64,000 nt of DNA from Actinacidiphila yanglinensis (GTDB taxonomy: Bacteria > Actinomycetota > Actinomycetes > Streptomycetales > Streptomycetaceae), in NCBI RefSeq assembly GCF_900107965.1, contig NZ_FNVU01000003.1, positions 602,045 to 666,044 on the forward strand, in the 5' to 3' direction. The position numbers and the translations under genes were made by a program. A model generated the notes under the pieces. It worked only from the letters and a program-made list of their open reading frames with translations. It searched no databases and had not been told where the DNA came from. Below, one piece after another: positions 9,979 to 19,018 of the stretch. How positions within the stretch are numbered: the stretch's first letter is position 1; every line of letters starts with the position of its first letter.

Positions 9979-11426
9979 CATCGTCCGACCCGACACCGGA
10001 GCCGGAGCCCGGCAGCACCGCTCCCGGCGCTCCCGGCGGGCAGCCCAAGGGCTTCGACCTGGGCACGCTGCTCGCGGAGCGGGGCGGTGAGCGGTACGAA
10101 CTGCACACCAAGCACCTGAACCACCAACTGCCGCGGATGCTGCACACCATCGGCTTCGACAAGTACTACGAGCGGGCCGAGGGCGCGCACTTCTGGGACG
10201 CCGAGGGCAACGACTACCTGGACATGCTCGCCGGGTTCGGCGTGATGGGCGTGGGCCGCCACCACCCGGTGGTCCGCAAGGCGCTGCACGACGTGCTGGA
10301 CGCCGGCCTGCCGGACCTGACCCGGTTCGACTGCCAGCCGCTGCCCGGCCTGCTCGCCGAGAAGCTGCTGGCCCACACCCCGCACCTGGACCGGGTGTTC
10401 TTCGGCAACAGCGGCACCGAGGCGGTGGAGACCGCGCTGAAGTTCGCCCGGTACGCCACCGGCAAGCCCCGGGTGCTGTACTGCACCCACTCCTTCCACG
10501 GCCTGACCACCGGCTCGCTGTCGGTCAACGGCGAGGAGGGCTTCCAGGACGGCTTCGCGCCGCTGCTGCCGGACACCGAGATCGCCGTGGGCGACCTCGA
10601 CGCGCTGGAGCGGGAGCTGAAGCGCGGCGACGTGGCGGCACTGATCGTCGAGCCGATCCAGGGACACGGCGTCCACATCCCGCCGACCGGCTACCTGCGG
10701 GCCGCGCAGGAACTGCTGCGCCGGCACAAGGCGTTGCTCATCTGCGACGAGGTGCAGACCGGCATCGGCCGCACCGGGGCCTTCTACGCCTATCAGCACG
10801 AGGAGGGCGTCGAGCCCGACCTGCTCACCGTGGCGAAGACCCTCTCCGGCGGGTACGTCCCGGTCGGCGCGACCCTCGGGAAGGACTGGATCTTCAAGAA
10901 GGTCTACTCCTCCATGGACCGGGTGCTGGTGCACTCCGCCAGTTACGGCTCCAACGCGCAGGCCATGGTCGCGGGCCTGGCCACGCTGGCGGTGGTGGAG
11001 GACGAGCAACTGGTGGAGAACTCCCGCCGGATGGGCGACCTGCTGCGCACCCGGCTGGCCGCGCTCGTCGACAGGTACGAGCTGCTCAAGGACGTCCGCG
11101 GTCGCGGGTTGATGGTCGCCGTGGAATTCGGCCGGCCCAAGTCGCTGAAGCTGCGCAGCCGTTGGACGATGCTGCAGGCCGCGCGCAAGGGCCTGTTCGC
11201 GCAGATGGTGGTCGTGCCGCTGCTCCAGCGGCACCGCATCCTCACGCAGGTCTCCGGGGACCACATTGAGGTCATCAAGCTGATCCCGCCGCTGGTCGTC
11301 GACGAGGCGGACGTCGACCGCTTCGTGACCGCGTTCACCGAGGTCATGGACGACGCGCACGGCGGGGGTGGCCTGATGTGGGAGTTCGGGCGGACGCTGG
11401 TGAAGCAGGCCGTCGCCAACAGGTAG
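9975..11426 (+). CDS. hpnO: HpnO-like class III aminotransferase
   Basis: 483 residues, PLP-dependent fold type I. The PLP lysine is K288 in [29 protein letters not shown] supplies the cofactor-ring aspartate and [19 protein letters not shown] the phosphate contacts. Similar proteins in hopanoid clusters convert ribosylhopane to aminobacteriohopanetriol, and the position after hpnH and dxs supports that role. Ornithine/acetylornithine aminotransferase is the alternative family reading, but there is no arginine pathway gene nearby. The 4-base overlap with dxs implies coupling. Confidence 0.85.
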   Translation: MTSSDPTPEPEPGSTAPGAPGGQPKGFDLGTLLAERGGERYELHTKHLNHQLPRMLHTIGFDKYYERAEGAHFWDAEGNDYLDMLAGFGVMGVGRHHPVVRKALHDVLDAGLPDLTRFDCQPLPGLLAEKLLAHTPHLDRVFFGNSGTEAVETALKFARYATGKPRVLYCTHSFHGLTTGSLSVNGEEGFQDGFAPLLPDTEIAVGDLDALERELKRGDVAALIVEPIQGHGVHIPPTGYLRAAQELLRRHKALLICDEVQTGIGRTGAFYAYQHEEGVEPDLLTVAKTLSGGYVPVGATLGKDWIFKKVYSSMDRVLVHSASYGSNAQAMVAGLATLAVVEDEQLVENSRRMGDLLRTRLAALVDRYELLKDVRGRGLMVAVEFGRPKSLKLRSRWTMLQAARKGLFAQMVVVPLLQRHRILTQVSGDHIEVIKLIPPLVVDEADVDRFVTAFTEVMDDAHGGGGLMWEFGRTLVKQAVANR

Positions 11427-11452
11427 GGCGGATCCGGGGAGCGGGGGGCGGG

Positions 11453-12814
11453 ATGGCCTGGCGACACGGCAGGGACCGGCGCGGCGACGGGCGCGGCGCC
11501 CCGGGCGGGCCGGGCCCCGCCGTTCCGCCGCGCCCCGCCTTCCCGCCGACCGTCGGCGTCCCGCCGCCGGTCCCGCACCCGGCGGCGCCGCGCTCCGGCG
11601 GGAACCGGCCGTACGCGCCGCAGGCCGTCGACGCCGCGACGGTCGACGCCGTCAACGCGCTGAGCGCGCGCTGGGCGAGCCGGTTCACCGCGCCGGAGGA
11701 GGGCACCGCGTTCGGCGCCGTCGGGCTGTGGCCGCTGCTGGCCTTCCTCGCCGGCGCGGCGCGGGAGGGCGCCGTACGCGACGAACTGGCGGACGCGGTG
11801 GGCGTGGGCGCCGACGAGGCGCCCGACCGCGGCCGCGCGGTGATGACGGCGCTGGACGGGCAGCCGGGCCTGTCCACCGCGCTCGGGGTGTGGACCCGGG
11901 AACAGGTGCGGCTCCATCAGCAGTGGGTGGCGCGGCTGCCGCCCGGCACGCTGGGGCGGTTGACCGGTGACCCGGCGGCCGACCGGGCCGCGCTCGACGC
12001 CTGGGCGGCGCGGCGCACCCGCGGTCTGATCCCCGCGATGCCGGTGGTGTCCGGCCCGGCGGTGATGATGGTGCTGGCGAGCGCCCTGACCGTACGCACC
12101 CGCTGGCAGCGGGCGTTCACCCCGTCGCCGCTGCGGGCCGCCTCGGGGCCGTGGGCCGGGCGCACCGACCTGCCCGGGCTCACCCGCTCGGGCCCGGACC
12201 TCGACGAGGTACGCGTCGCCGAGGCGCCGGGCGGGCCGCTGACCGTGTACGAGGTCCGCGGTGACAACGGGATCGACGTGCATCTGCTGCTGGGCGCGCC
12301 CGACGCCGTTCCGGGCGCCGTGCTCGACGCCGGGGTGCGGGTCCTGGCGGGGGAGTGCGCCACGGTCCCGGGCAGCCGCCTGCCGGCGGGCCGGCCCGGG
12401 CCCGGGCTGACGCTCGGCGAGATCGACGCCGCGGAGCCCCTCGACCGGATCCGCCTGGACACGGCGCCCTTCCGGATCGGCGCCGAGCACGACCTGCTGG
12501 GGCGGCCGGCGCTGTTCGGGCTGGCGGCGGCGGCCACCGCGGACGAGCGCGGGCACTTCCCCGGCGCGACCGGCTTCCCGCTGGTGATCGGACAGGCCCG
12601 GCAGGCGGTGCGGGCGGAGTTCGGTGCGGAGGGGTTCGAGGCCGCGGCGGTCACCGCGCTCGCGATGCCGCCGGGCGGCGCGCCGCCGGCCTCCGCGTAC
12701 CGCGCGAGGCTCCTCCGAGCCGACCTGACCCGTCCGTTCGGCTTCCTCGCCGTCCGCCGCGCCGACCGGCTCGTCCTCACGGCGGGCTGGGTGCCGGTGC
12801 CCGCGCAGGTGTGA
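11453..12814 (+). CDS. Serpin-family (I4) protein, actinobacterial type
   Basis: 453 residues from ATG 11453 with GGAGCGGGGGG upstream. After a Pro-rich, probably disordered N-terminus (residues 1-55), the fold resembles serpins: VNALSARWASRF at the start, VMMVLASALTVRTRWQRAF matching the serpin breach strand, and the closing RPFGFLAVRRADRLVLTAGWV. No signal peptide is visible, so it may act in the cytosol or be non-inhibitory. The hinge region around AAVTALAMPPGG is unlike the consensus of inhibitory serpins. It follows the aminotransferase by 26 bases and may share the hopanoid transcript, but a function there is not known to me. Confidence 0.65.
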   Translation: MAWRHGRDRRGDGRGAPGGPGPAVPPRPAFPPTVGVPPPVPHPAAPRSGGNRPYAPQAVDAATVDAVNALSARWASRFTAPEEGTAFGAVGLWPLLAFLAGAAREGAVRDELADAVGVGADEAPDRGRAVMTALDGQPGLSTALGVWTREQVRLHQQWVARLPPGTLGRLTGDPAADRAALDAWAARRTRGLIPAMPVVSGPAVMMVLASALTVRTRWQRAFTPSPLRAASGPWAGRTDLPGLTRSGPDLDEVRVAEAPGGPLTVYEVRGDNGIDVHLLLGAPDAVPGAVLDAGVRVLAGECATVPGSRLPAGRPGPGLTLGEIDAAEPLDRIRLDTAPFRIGAEHDLLGRPALFGLAAAATADERGHFPGATGFPLVIGQARQAVRAEFGAEGFEAAAVTALAMPPGGAPPASAYRARLLRADLTRPFGFLAVRRADRLVLTAGWVPVPAQV

Positions 12815-12851
12815 GGGCAGCAGCCGGACGGGGCAGGGCCCGCCGGCCCGG

Positions 12852-13751
12852 TCAGGCGGTCAGCAGGCGCGCCTGGAGGCGGAGGCGGCCGGCCGGGGTG
12901 AGGGCGAGGCCCGCCTCCAGGTAGCGGTCGACGGTGCCCCAGCGCTCCTCGATGGTGTCGAACGCGGACCGCAGGTACTCGATCCGGGCCTCGAAGAGCG
13001 GGTCGAGCAGTTCCCGCACGGCGGGGTCGATCGCGGTACCTGTGGTCCCGTCGCCGCGCACCACCTTGTAGCGGCGGTGCCGGGCGTTGCTCTCCAGGTA
13101 GTCCGCCTCGATCGCGGACCGCTCCACCCCGAGGGCGAGCAGGATGACCGCGATGGAGGTGCCCGCCCGGTCCTTGCCGGCGGCGCAGTGCAGCAGCGCG
13201 GGTACGGCCGGCTCCCGGTCCACGGCGCCGTCCGTGGCCCCGTCCAGAGCCTCGCCGAGGGCCCCGTCGACGGTCGCGTCCTGCTCAGCGGGCCCGGCGA
13301 GCAGCGCGAGCATGCGGCCGTGCTCGGCGGTGCGCTCGACGATCAGCTTGCGGTAGGAGGCCGCCATCCGCTCCGCCGCCCTGCCGTCGCCGAGCGCGGC
13401 CTGGAGGGCGGCCAGATCGCCGTCGCGGACGGTCCGCCAGAAGCCCGCGTTCTGCGCCGGGTCGCTGAGCGGCATGTTGATGCTGCGGGTGCCGGGCAGC
13501 ACGACGTCCGGCCCCTCCAGCGCGATGTCGTCGCCGTTGCGGAAGTCGAAGATCGTGTGCAGGCCGAGCGAGGCGAGGAAGGCGGTGTCCTGCGCGTCGG
13601 CGTGCGCGAGGTGGCCGCTGCGGAAGAGCACTCCCGGCCGCACCCGGCGGCCGTCCGCGGTGGGCAGCCCGCCCACGTCGCGGAAGTTGCGCACCCCGTT
13701 CAGCCGGGGTTCCGGGCCGGTCGCGGCGGACTGCCGCACTTCCTGCGTCAC
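12852..13751 (-). CDS. Tyrosine-protein phosphatase (Y_phosphatase3 type)
   Basis: 299 residues. The P-loop HCAAGKDRAGTS carries the catalytic cysteine and arginine; N-terminal NGVRNFRDVGGLPTADGRRV and LFRSGHLAH are hallmarks of this atypical tyrosine/lipid phosphatase group. An acidic low-complexity insert (GALGEALDGATDGAVDREP) lies just before the P-loop. The GTG at 13751 was chosen because AAGGAG precedes it; longer in-frame starts lack one. It is convergent with the serpin gene and divergent from the SGNH hydrolase gene. The substrate is unknown. Confidence 0.88.
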   Translation of the reverse strand: MTQEVRQSAATGPEPRLNGVRNFRDVGGLPTADGRRVRPGVLFRSGHLAHADAQDTAFLASLGLHTIFDFRNGDDIALEGPDVVLPGTRSINMPLSDPAQNAGFWRTVRDGDLAALQAALGDGRAAERMAASYRKLIVERTAEHGRMLALLAGPAEQDATVDGALGEALDGATDGAVDREPAVPALLHCAAGKDRAGTSIAVILLALGVERSAIEADYLESNARHRRYKVVRGDGTTGTAIDPAVRELLDPLFEARIEYLRSAFDTIEERWGTVDRYLEAGLALTPAGRLRLQARLLTA

Positions 13752-14068
13752 CGGTGCTCCTTGTCGTGAGGGGGTCGAGACGGGGGTCGTCGGGTCGTGA
13801 CGGGGCCGGGGCGGGTTCGCCGGACGTCCGGGTCGCCGGACGCCCCGCACCTCCCGGGCCTCGCCGTGAGCTGCGCGCCTCGCGGACCGTCACCGGTCCC
13901 TTGCCGACGATACGGCAGGGCGGGCGGCGTCGTACCGAACGGTAGGTGTCCGTCGGTATTCCCGTCGGCGGCCGGTCCTTCCGGGCGGGACAGGTGGGAT
14001 GAATCACGTGCCGCCGACCCGTCCTTACGGTCGCGTAGGTCGGCGGCCGAGGAGCAGGATGGACCGAC
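13752..14068. other. Divergent intergenic region
   Basis: 317 bases between the phosphatase and SGNH hydrolase starts, expected to carry both promoters. A 10-bp inverted repeat (GCCGCCGACC at 14010-14019 with its complement at 14038-14047) lies just upstream of the hydrolase. No gene was seen. Confidence 0.6.
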
Positions 14069-14974
14069 GTGGCGGACCTGATACGGACAGATGACAGCGA
14101 AGGAAGCGGCGGGGAACGACCGGCGCCGGACGCGCCCGCGAGCCGGCCGGCGCCCGTGCTCGCGGCGGCCGCGACCGGGTTCGGGTCGTACGCGGCGGTG
14201 GGGGACAGCTTCACGGAGGGCGTCGGGGACCCCGGTCCCGGCGAGGCGTTCGTCGGCTGGGCCGACCGGTTGGCGGTGCTGCTCGCCGACCGCCGGGCGC
14301 TGGAGACCCCGCCCGGCGACTTCCGTTACGCCAACCTCGCGGTGCGCGGCCGGCTGCTGGACCGGGTGATCGAGGAGCAGGTGCCCCGGGCCGTCTCCCT
14401 CGCCCCCGATCTGGTCACCTTCTGCGCGGGCGGCAACGACATCCTGCGCCCGGGCAGCGACCCGGACGTGCTGGCCGAGCGGTTCGAGGGAGCGGTCGCC
14501 GAACTGCGCGCGGTGGTCGGCACCGTGATGGTGTGCACCGGCTTCGATACCCGCGGGGTGCCCGTACTCGGCCTGCTGCGCGGCAAGATCGCGACCTACA
14601 ACGCGCACATCAGGGCGGTCGCCGACCGTTACGGCTGCCCGGTGCTCGACCTGTGGTCGCTGCGGGCGATCCACGACCGGCGGGCCTGGAGCGAGGACCG
14701 GCTGCACCTGTCGTCCGCGGGCCACGTGCGGGTCGCGCTGCGCGCCGCCCAGGTGCTCGGCCTCGACACGCCGACCGACCCCGACCTGCCCTGGCCGCCG
14801 GAGGCGCCGAGGCCGCCCGCGCAGGTCCGCCGGGACAACCTCCACTGGGCGCGGGAGTACCTGGTGCCGTGGATCGGGCGCCGGCTGCGCGGGGAGTCGT
14901 CGGGCGACGACGTGCTGCCCAAGCGGCCGGAGTTGCTGCCGCTGCGGCCGGACGGCCGCACCGCGACGCGCTGA
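14069..14974 (+). CDS. SGNH/GDSL hydrolase
   Basis: 301 residues. Block I is AAVGDSFTEGVGDP (catalytic serine), block III is CAGGNDILRPG, and block V is DRLHLSSAGH (catalytic Asp and His), so the triad is complete. The N-terminal 30 residues are polar without a signal peptide, so a cytosolic esterase or lipase-like enzyme is likely. The GTG start at 14069 is the most upstream usable one; the spacing to AGGAG is long, so the start is uncertain. It is convergent with the ATPase gene. Confidence 0.85.
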   Translation: MADLIRTDDSEGSGGERPAPDAPASRPAPVLAAAATGFGSYAAVGDSFTEGVGDPGPGEAFVGWADRLAVLLADRRALETPPGDFRYANLAVRGRLLDRVIEEQVPRAVSLAPDLVTFCAGGNDILRPGSDPDVLAERFEGAVAELRAVVGTVMVCTGFDTRGVPVLGLLRGKIATYNAHIRAVADRYGCPVLDLWSLRAIHDRRAWSEDRLHLSSAGHVRVALRAAQVLGLDTPTDPDLPWPPEAPRPPAQVRRDNLHWAREYLVPWIGRRLRGESSGDDVLPKRPELLPLRPDGRTATR

Positions 14975-15034
14975 GCGGTCCTACGGCGGGCCGAGCCGCC
15001 GCCAGGCGTGGAACGGGTTCCGCTCGCGCGTCCG

Positions 15035-15057
15035 CGCGCGGGCGGTCCACCCGCGCG
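15035..15057. terminator. Hairpin between convergent genes
   Basis: An 8-bp GC stem (CGCGCGGG at 15035-15042, complement at 15050-15057) with a 7-base loop, placed between the convergent SGNH hydrolase and ATPase genes. Probably a bidirectional terminator. Confidence 0.5.
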
Positions 15058-15083
15058 GTGCGCCGAGGTTCGTCGCCCGGACG

Positions 15084-15578
15084 TCAATGGGGCGCGCGGT
15101 GCAGGGCCAGTTCGGCCCACACCACGCGCCCCGTACCATCGGCTGCGGGATCGGACCCCCAGGCTGCCGCCAGTACGCTCACCAGCAGCAGACCTCGCCC
15201 GCCTTCCTCGTCGGCAGTGGCCGCACACGGCATCGGGTCCCCCTCGCCGCGCCCCTGATCGGTCACTTCGAGCCGCACTGCCGAGCCGACGTCATGCAGT
15301 GCGCACGTGATTCTCCGGCTGTCGGTGTGACGGACCGCGTTGGTGAACAACTCGGTCATCACCAGCCCCGCGTCGTCCCTCAACTCGGCGTCCGCGCCCC
15401 ATTCGCGCAGCCGGGCCCGTATCCGCGCGCGGGCGTCCGACACGGACGCGCACAGCGCGGGCAGCCGGAAGACGTCGTGGCGCGCGGGGGCGCCGACGTC
15501 CGCCCGGCTGTCGTGCCGGAAAGCGTGAGTTGAAAGGACCACACCGTAACTATGAGGCCCGCGCTGGACACATGGCAA
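15084..15578 (-). CDS. HATPase anti-sigma-like regulatory protein
   Basis: 164 residues or shorter. GHKL ATPase motifs are present: TELFTNAVRHT (N box), LEVTDQGRGEGDP (G1) and GGRGLLLVSVLA (G2). This is the small stand-alone HATPase_c_2 / RsbW-like family, abundant in Streptomyces, some members of which bind or phosphorylate anti-sigma antagonists. The start is unclear: ATG 15578 has no good ribosome-binding site and an internal GTG is possible. It is divergent from an XRE regulator, an arrangement common in Streptomyces; the pair may form a regulatory unit. Confidence 0.8.
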   Translation of the reverse strand: MPCVQRGPHSYGVVLSTHAFRHDSRADVGAPARHDVFRLPALCASVSDARARIRARLREWGADAELRDDAGLVMTELFTNAVRHTDSRRITCALHDVGSAVRLEVTDQGRGEGDPMPCAATADEEGGRGLLLVSVLAAAWGSDPAADGTGRVVWAELALHRAPH

Positions 15579-15586
15579 GGTCCGAA

Positions 15587-15599
15587 CTGTAAATTACAG
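15587..15599. promoter_or_regulatory. Palindrome CTGTAAATTACAG
   Basis: A perfect 6+1+6 palindrome in the roughly 100-base divergent region between the ATPase and XRE genes. It is AT-rich against a GC-rich background, as expected of an operator or a -10 region. The XRE protein encoded next door is the natural candidate to bind it. This is inference from position and symmetry. Confidence 0.5.
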
Positions 15600-15679
15600 A
15601 ATCGACAGAACATGCTGTTGCCGGCGCTGACGTCATGACACACTGCTTGTCAGCCAAGGGACTTGGAGGAAGGCACGTG

Positions 15680-16543
15680 ATGGACCCCCGGCCGGGTGGT
15701 GCACCGACGGTCCTGCGCATGGTGCTCGGCAAACGCCTCCAGGACCTGCGGGAGAAGGCCGGCCTCAGCTTCGAGCAGGCCGGCCGCGCTCTCGATGTGA
15801 CCCACGCCACCATCCGGCGGATGGAAAAGGCCGAAGTCGGGCTGAAGATCCCCTATGTCGAGAAGCTGCTCACCACCTACGGGGTCACCGCGCCCGACGA
15901 GATCGGCGGCTTCCTCGCGCTGTGCCGCGAGGCCAACCGCCCCGGCTGGTGGCACAACTTCCGCGACGTGCTGCCCGAGTGGTTCAGCGCCTTCGTCAGC
16001 CTCGAGGGCGAGGCGGCCGTCATCCGTGCGTACGAGCCCCACTACGTCCCCGGGCTGCTCCAGGTCCCCAGCTATGCCCAGGCCGTGCTGCGCGCCGGGC
16101 TGCCCAACGCCGCCCCCGAGGAGATCGACCGCCTGGTCACCCTCCGGGTCGAACGGCAGGGGCTGCTCGACCGCCCGGACGCGCCGCTGCTGTGGGTGGT
16201 GATGGACGAGACGGTGGTGCGCCGCCCGATCGGCGGCCGCGAGGTGATGCGCGAGCAGTTGGGCGCGCTCATCGAGGCGACCGAGGCGCCCAACGTCCGG
16301 CTCCAGGTGATCCCCTTCACCGCGGGACCGCATCCGGCCATGTACGGCCCGTTCCACATCTTCCGGTTCCATCTCAAGGAGATCCCGGACATCGCCTACA
16401 CCGAGAGTCTGGTGGGCGGCGCCTACTTCGACGACCGCGACGACGTGTCCGCCTTCCTCGAAGCCCTCGACCGGATGTGCGCGCAGGCAGCGCCGGCACA
16501 GAGCACCAAAGCCATCCTCGATGGCGTGCGCAAGGAGATCTGA
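15680..16543 (+). CDS. XRE-family regulator with DUF5753 domain
   Basis: 287 residues. An N-terminal Cro/XRE helix-turn-helix (residues about 15-70: GKRLQDLREKAGLSFEQAGRAL then THATIRRMEKAE) is followed by a DUF5753 sensor-like domain (RAYEPHYVPGLLQVPSYAQAVL, LGALIEATEAPNVRLQVIPF). This is the WhiJ-like group that pairs with DUF397 proteins in Streptomyces development. ATG 15680 is preferred over GTG 15677 for its spacing to GGAGGAAGG (15665-15673). The DUF397 partner starts 3 bases after its stop. Confidence 0.92.
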   Translation: MDPRPGGAPTVLRMVLGKRLQDLREKAGLSFEQAGRALDVTHATIRRMEKAEVGLKIPYVEKLLTTYGVTAPDEIGGFLALCREANRPGWWHNFRDVLPEWFSAFVSLEGEAAVIRAYEPHYVPGLLQVPSYAQAVLRAGLPNAAPEEIDRLVTLRVERQGLLDRPDAPLLWVVMDETVVRRPIGGREVMREQLGALIEATEAPNVRLQVIPFTAGPHPAMYGPFHIFRFHLKEIPDIAYTESLVGGAYFDDRDDVSAFLEALDRMCAQAAPAQSTKAILDGVRKEI

Positions 16544-16546
16544 ACC

Positions 16547-16798
16547 ATGGATCGCGTCACCAACGACAGCATCTACAACGGAATGCCCGCCATGGAGCTG
16601 GGCGCGGACGGCTGGCGGAAGCCGTGGAGCGGCGGCAACGGCGGTTCCTGCGTCGAGGCCAAGCGGCTCAACGACGGCCGGGTGGCGCTGCGCCAGTCCA
16701 CCGATCCGGAGGGACCCGCGCTCATCTACACCAACCACGAGATCACGACGTTCATCCAGGGCGCCAAGTCCGGCGACGCGGACTTCCTGCTCGGATGA
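16547..16798 (+). CDS. DUF397 small protein
   Basis: 83 residues with WRKPWSGGNGGSCVEAKRLNDGRVALRQSTDP, the core of DUF397. These proteins are encoded next to XRE-DUF5753 regulators and are thought to act with them, as antagonist or co-factor. AAGGAG precedes the ATG. Its stop is part of ATGA with a 24-codon open frame that reaches into the next gene. Confidence 0.92.
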   Translation: MDRVTNDSIYNGMPAMELGADGWRKPWSGGNGGSCVEAKRLNDGRVALRQSTDPEGPALIYTNHEITTFIQGAKSGDADFLLG

Positions 16799-16869
16799 CC
16801 ACGAATCACCCGCGGCCGGACCGGACCGACACCCCCGACCAGGTGATCACGAAGCGGAGGACGGCGTGA
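16795..16869 (+). CDS. 24-codon linking ORF (possible coupling peptide)
   Basis: An ATG at 16795 overlaps the DUF397 stop as ATGA; the frame runs 24 codons and ends in TGA at 16867-16869, overlapping the GTG start of the methyltransferase as GTGA. The predicted peptide is polar and Arg/Thr/Pro-rich with no recognised motif. Both junctions have the geometry of terminating-reinitiating ribosomes, so it could serve to couple translation across an otherwise 67-base gap. It may equally be chance. Confidence 0.4.
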   Translation: MTTNHPRPDRTDTPDQVITKRRTA

Positions 16870-17672
16870 CCGACCAGGGGTTCACCGCCGGGGAGATCGA
16901 CACCAGCCGGGCGCACCCGGCGCGGATGTACGACTACTACCTCGGCGGCAAGGACAACTACGAGGTGGACCGGCAGGCAGCCGACCGGGTCATCGAGGTC
17001 TCCCCGGACGTCGTGCTCGGCGCCCGCGCCAACCGGGACTTCATGCACCGCGCGGTGCGCTTCGTGGCCCAGGGCGGGATCCGGCAGATCATCGACATCG
17101 GCACGGGCATCCCGACCTCGCCCAACACCCACGAGATCGCCCAGGCGGTGTCCCCGGACGTCCGCGTCGCCTATATCGACAACGACCCGATCGTCGCCAC
17201 CCACGCCGGCGCGCACCTGCTCGGCAACGGCAGTACCGGCTTCTTCCTCGCCGACATGCGCGACCCGGAGAAGATCCTCGGCCACCCGACGATCAGCCGG
17301 CTGATCGACTTCGACCAGCCGGTGGCGATCATGCTCGTGTCCGTCCTGCACTTCGTCAGCGACGCCGAGGACCCGCGGGGCATCGTCGCCACCCTGCGGG
17401 AGGCGATCTGCCCCGGCAGCCGGCTGGTGCTCTCGCACGGCACCGCGGACTTCCACGCCGCGACGGCCGACGAGGTCCAGGGCGCCTACGGCAAGGCCGT
17501 CGCCGGGCTGCGGCTGCGTGGCCACGACGAGGTGATGGCCCTGTTCGAGGGCTTCGACCTGGTCGAACCCGGGCTGGTCCAGGCGCCGTTGTGGCGCCCG
17601 GACGGGCCGGTGCCCGACGACGCGGAGAGCCGGCGGCGCGGCGTCTACGCGGCGGTCGGCACCAAGCGCTAG
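16866..17672 (+). CDS. SAM-dependent methyltransferase, PF04672 type
   Basis: 268 residues. N-terminal TSRAHPARMYDYYLGGKDNY is the signature of the actinobacterial S-adenosyl methyltransferase family PF04672 (DUF574). The SAM-binding loop is IIDIGTGIPTSPNTHE, and the acidic strand end is VAYIDNDPIV. Substrate unknown. The GTG start has GGAGG upstream and overlaps the stop of the small linking ORF. Distance and overlap suggest transcription with the XRE and DUF397 genes. Confidence 0.9.
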   Translation: MTDQGFTAGEIDTSRAHPARMYDYYLGGKDNYEVDRQAADRVIEVSPDVVLGARANRDFMHRAVRFVAQGGIRQIIDIGTGIPTSPNTHEIAQAVSPDVRVAYIDNDPIVATHAGAHLLGNGSTGFFLADMRDPEKILGHPTISRLIDFDQPVAIMLVSVLHFVSDAEDPRGIVATLREAICPGSRLVLSHGTADFHAATADEVQGAYGKAVAGLRLRGHDEVMALFEGFDLVEPGLVQAPLWRPDGPVPDDAESRRRGVYAAVGTKR

Positions 17673-17807
17673 ACCCCACCGGGGCGGAGCCACCGCTGCC
17701 GCCCGGAGGACACCGAGCAGGGGCCCCGCCGGTCACCCGGTCACCCGGTCCGCGTCAGGGGAAGCACGCGACCGGCCATCCGCCCGACGGGGCCCCACAT
17801 CCGCACG

Positions 17808-17849
17808 CGCCGGACGGCCGCGCCCGATCGAGGGCACGGCCGTCCGGCG
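17808..17849. terminator. 13-bp inverted repeat between convergent genes
   Basis: CGCCGGACGGCCG at 17808-17820 pairs exactly with 17837-17849 around a 16-base loop. It lies between the convergent methyltransferase and saccharopine-dehydrogenase-like genes, so it probably terminates both. Confidence 0.65.
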
Positions 17850-17873
17850 TTGCGCTGCCTGAAGGTGCCGGAC

Positions 17874-18905
17874 TCAGTGGTGGGCCTCGACCTCGACGAC
17901 CACGTCGTCCATCGACGCCGCGAAGTTCGCGCCCAGCGCCCGCGAGGGGGTCTGGAAGCCCGCTGCCAGTTCCGGCAGCCGCTCCACGATCCGCAGCACC
18001 GAGTCCGCCGTCATCCGGTACGGGTTCGGGCCGGTCAGCGTGGCCGCGACCGTGTTGCCCGCCGCATCGGTGGCCTGCCCCCACACCTCGCTGCGGGTGC
18101 CGCTCAGCCGGCGCTCGCCCGGCCCGCGCACCAGCCGGGCCACCGTGCCCGCGACCGCGCCGCGCAGCGGACCGAGCCGCAGTGCCCGGGAGGCGGCCAC
18201 CACCGCCTGCGGCACCGCGGTGTACGTGGTCACGTCGGGAATGCCCGTCGAGTGGTAGGCGGTGCTCACGTCGCCCCACGGGACCGACACCACCGTGCGC
18301 GCGCCCGACGGGAAGGCGGCCCGCACCTGGCGGGAGCCCAGCGGCACGCTGCGGATCTCGCCGCCGCTGCGGATCCGACCGCCGTCGGGCGCGCCGCCCT
18401 CCATCATGGTCCGCGCGGTACCCGGGCTCGGGCCGCCGCCCGTCATGAACGCCAGGTCGAGCTGCGTCGCGTCCGGCAGCCGGGCCGCCAGCAGCGCCGC
18501 CACGCAGTCCGTCGGCACCACGTCGAAACCCGCACCCGGAAGGAGGGTCACCCCGGCCGCCTCGGCGCGCGGGCCGAGCGAGTGCAGCGACTCGAACACG
18601 TCGATCTCGCCGGTGATGTCCAGGTACGGCGTCCGCGTCTCCACGCAGGCGTGCGCCATCGGCAGCGCGGTACGGGCGAAGGGCCCGGCGCAGTGCGCGA
18701 CCGCGGACACGCCGTTCAGCCCGCGACGTATCGTGCTCGGCTCGGAAAGGTCGAACACCCGGTGCTCCAGGCCGAGTTCGGCGGCGAACGGAACCAGCTT
18801 CGCGGCGTTGCGACCGGCCAGCACGGGGCGCCGGCCCTGCGCCACGGCACGACGTGCGATCAGGCGACCGGTGTACCCGGTGGCCCCGTACAACAGCCAG
18901 GTCAT
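17874..18905 (-). CDS. Saccharopine dehydrogenase-like oxidoreductase
   Basis: 343 residues. The N-terminal Rossmann motif is YGATGYTGRLIARRAV, followed by PVLAGRNAAKL and AHCAGPFARTALPMAHAC. This matches the saccharopine dehydrogenase NADP-binding / trans-acting enoyl reductase group rather than true lysine-pathway enzymes. No neighbour suggests a substrate. ATG 18905 has AAGGAT upstream. It reads convergently with the methyltransferase gene. Confidence 0.82.
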   Translation of the reverse strand: MTWLLYGATGYTGRLIARRAVAQGRRPVLAGRNAAKLVPFAAELGLEHRVFDLSEPSTIRRGLNGVSAVAHCAGPFARTALPMAHACVETRTPYLDITGEIDVFESLHSLGPRAEAAGVTLLPGAGFDVVPTDCVAALLAARLPDATQLDLAFMTGGGPSPGTARTMMEGGAPDGGRIRSGGEIRSVPLGSRQVRAAFPSGARTVVSVPWGDVSTAYHSTGIPDVTTYTAVPQAVVAASRALRLGPLRGAVAGTVARLVRGPGERRLSGTRSEVWGQATDAAGNTVAATLTGPNPYRMTADSVLRIVERLPELAAGFQTPSRALGANFAASMDDVVVEVEAHH

Positions 18906-19018
18906 GGAGTGCGATCCTTCCGCGGCGGCGCTACGAGAGCTGACCGGAACCGTACACGCGGGGTCTGTCAGGCCGCTATTCGGTACGCGGCGGGCGGCAG
19001 GCGTGCGAGGCTTGGGGT

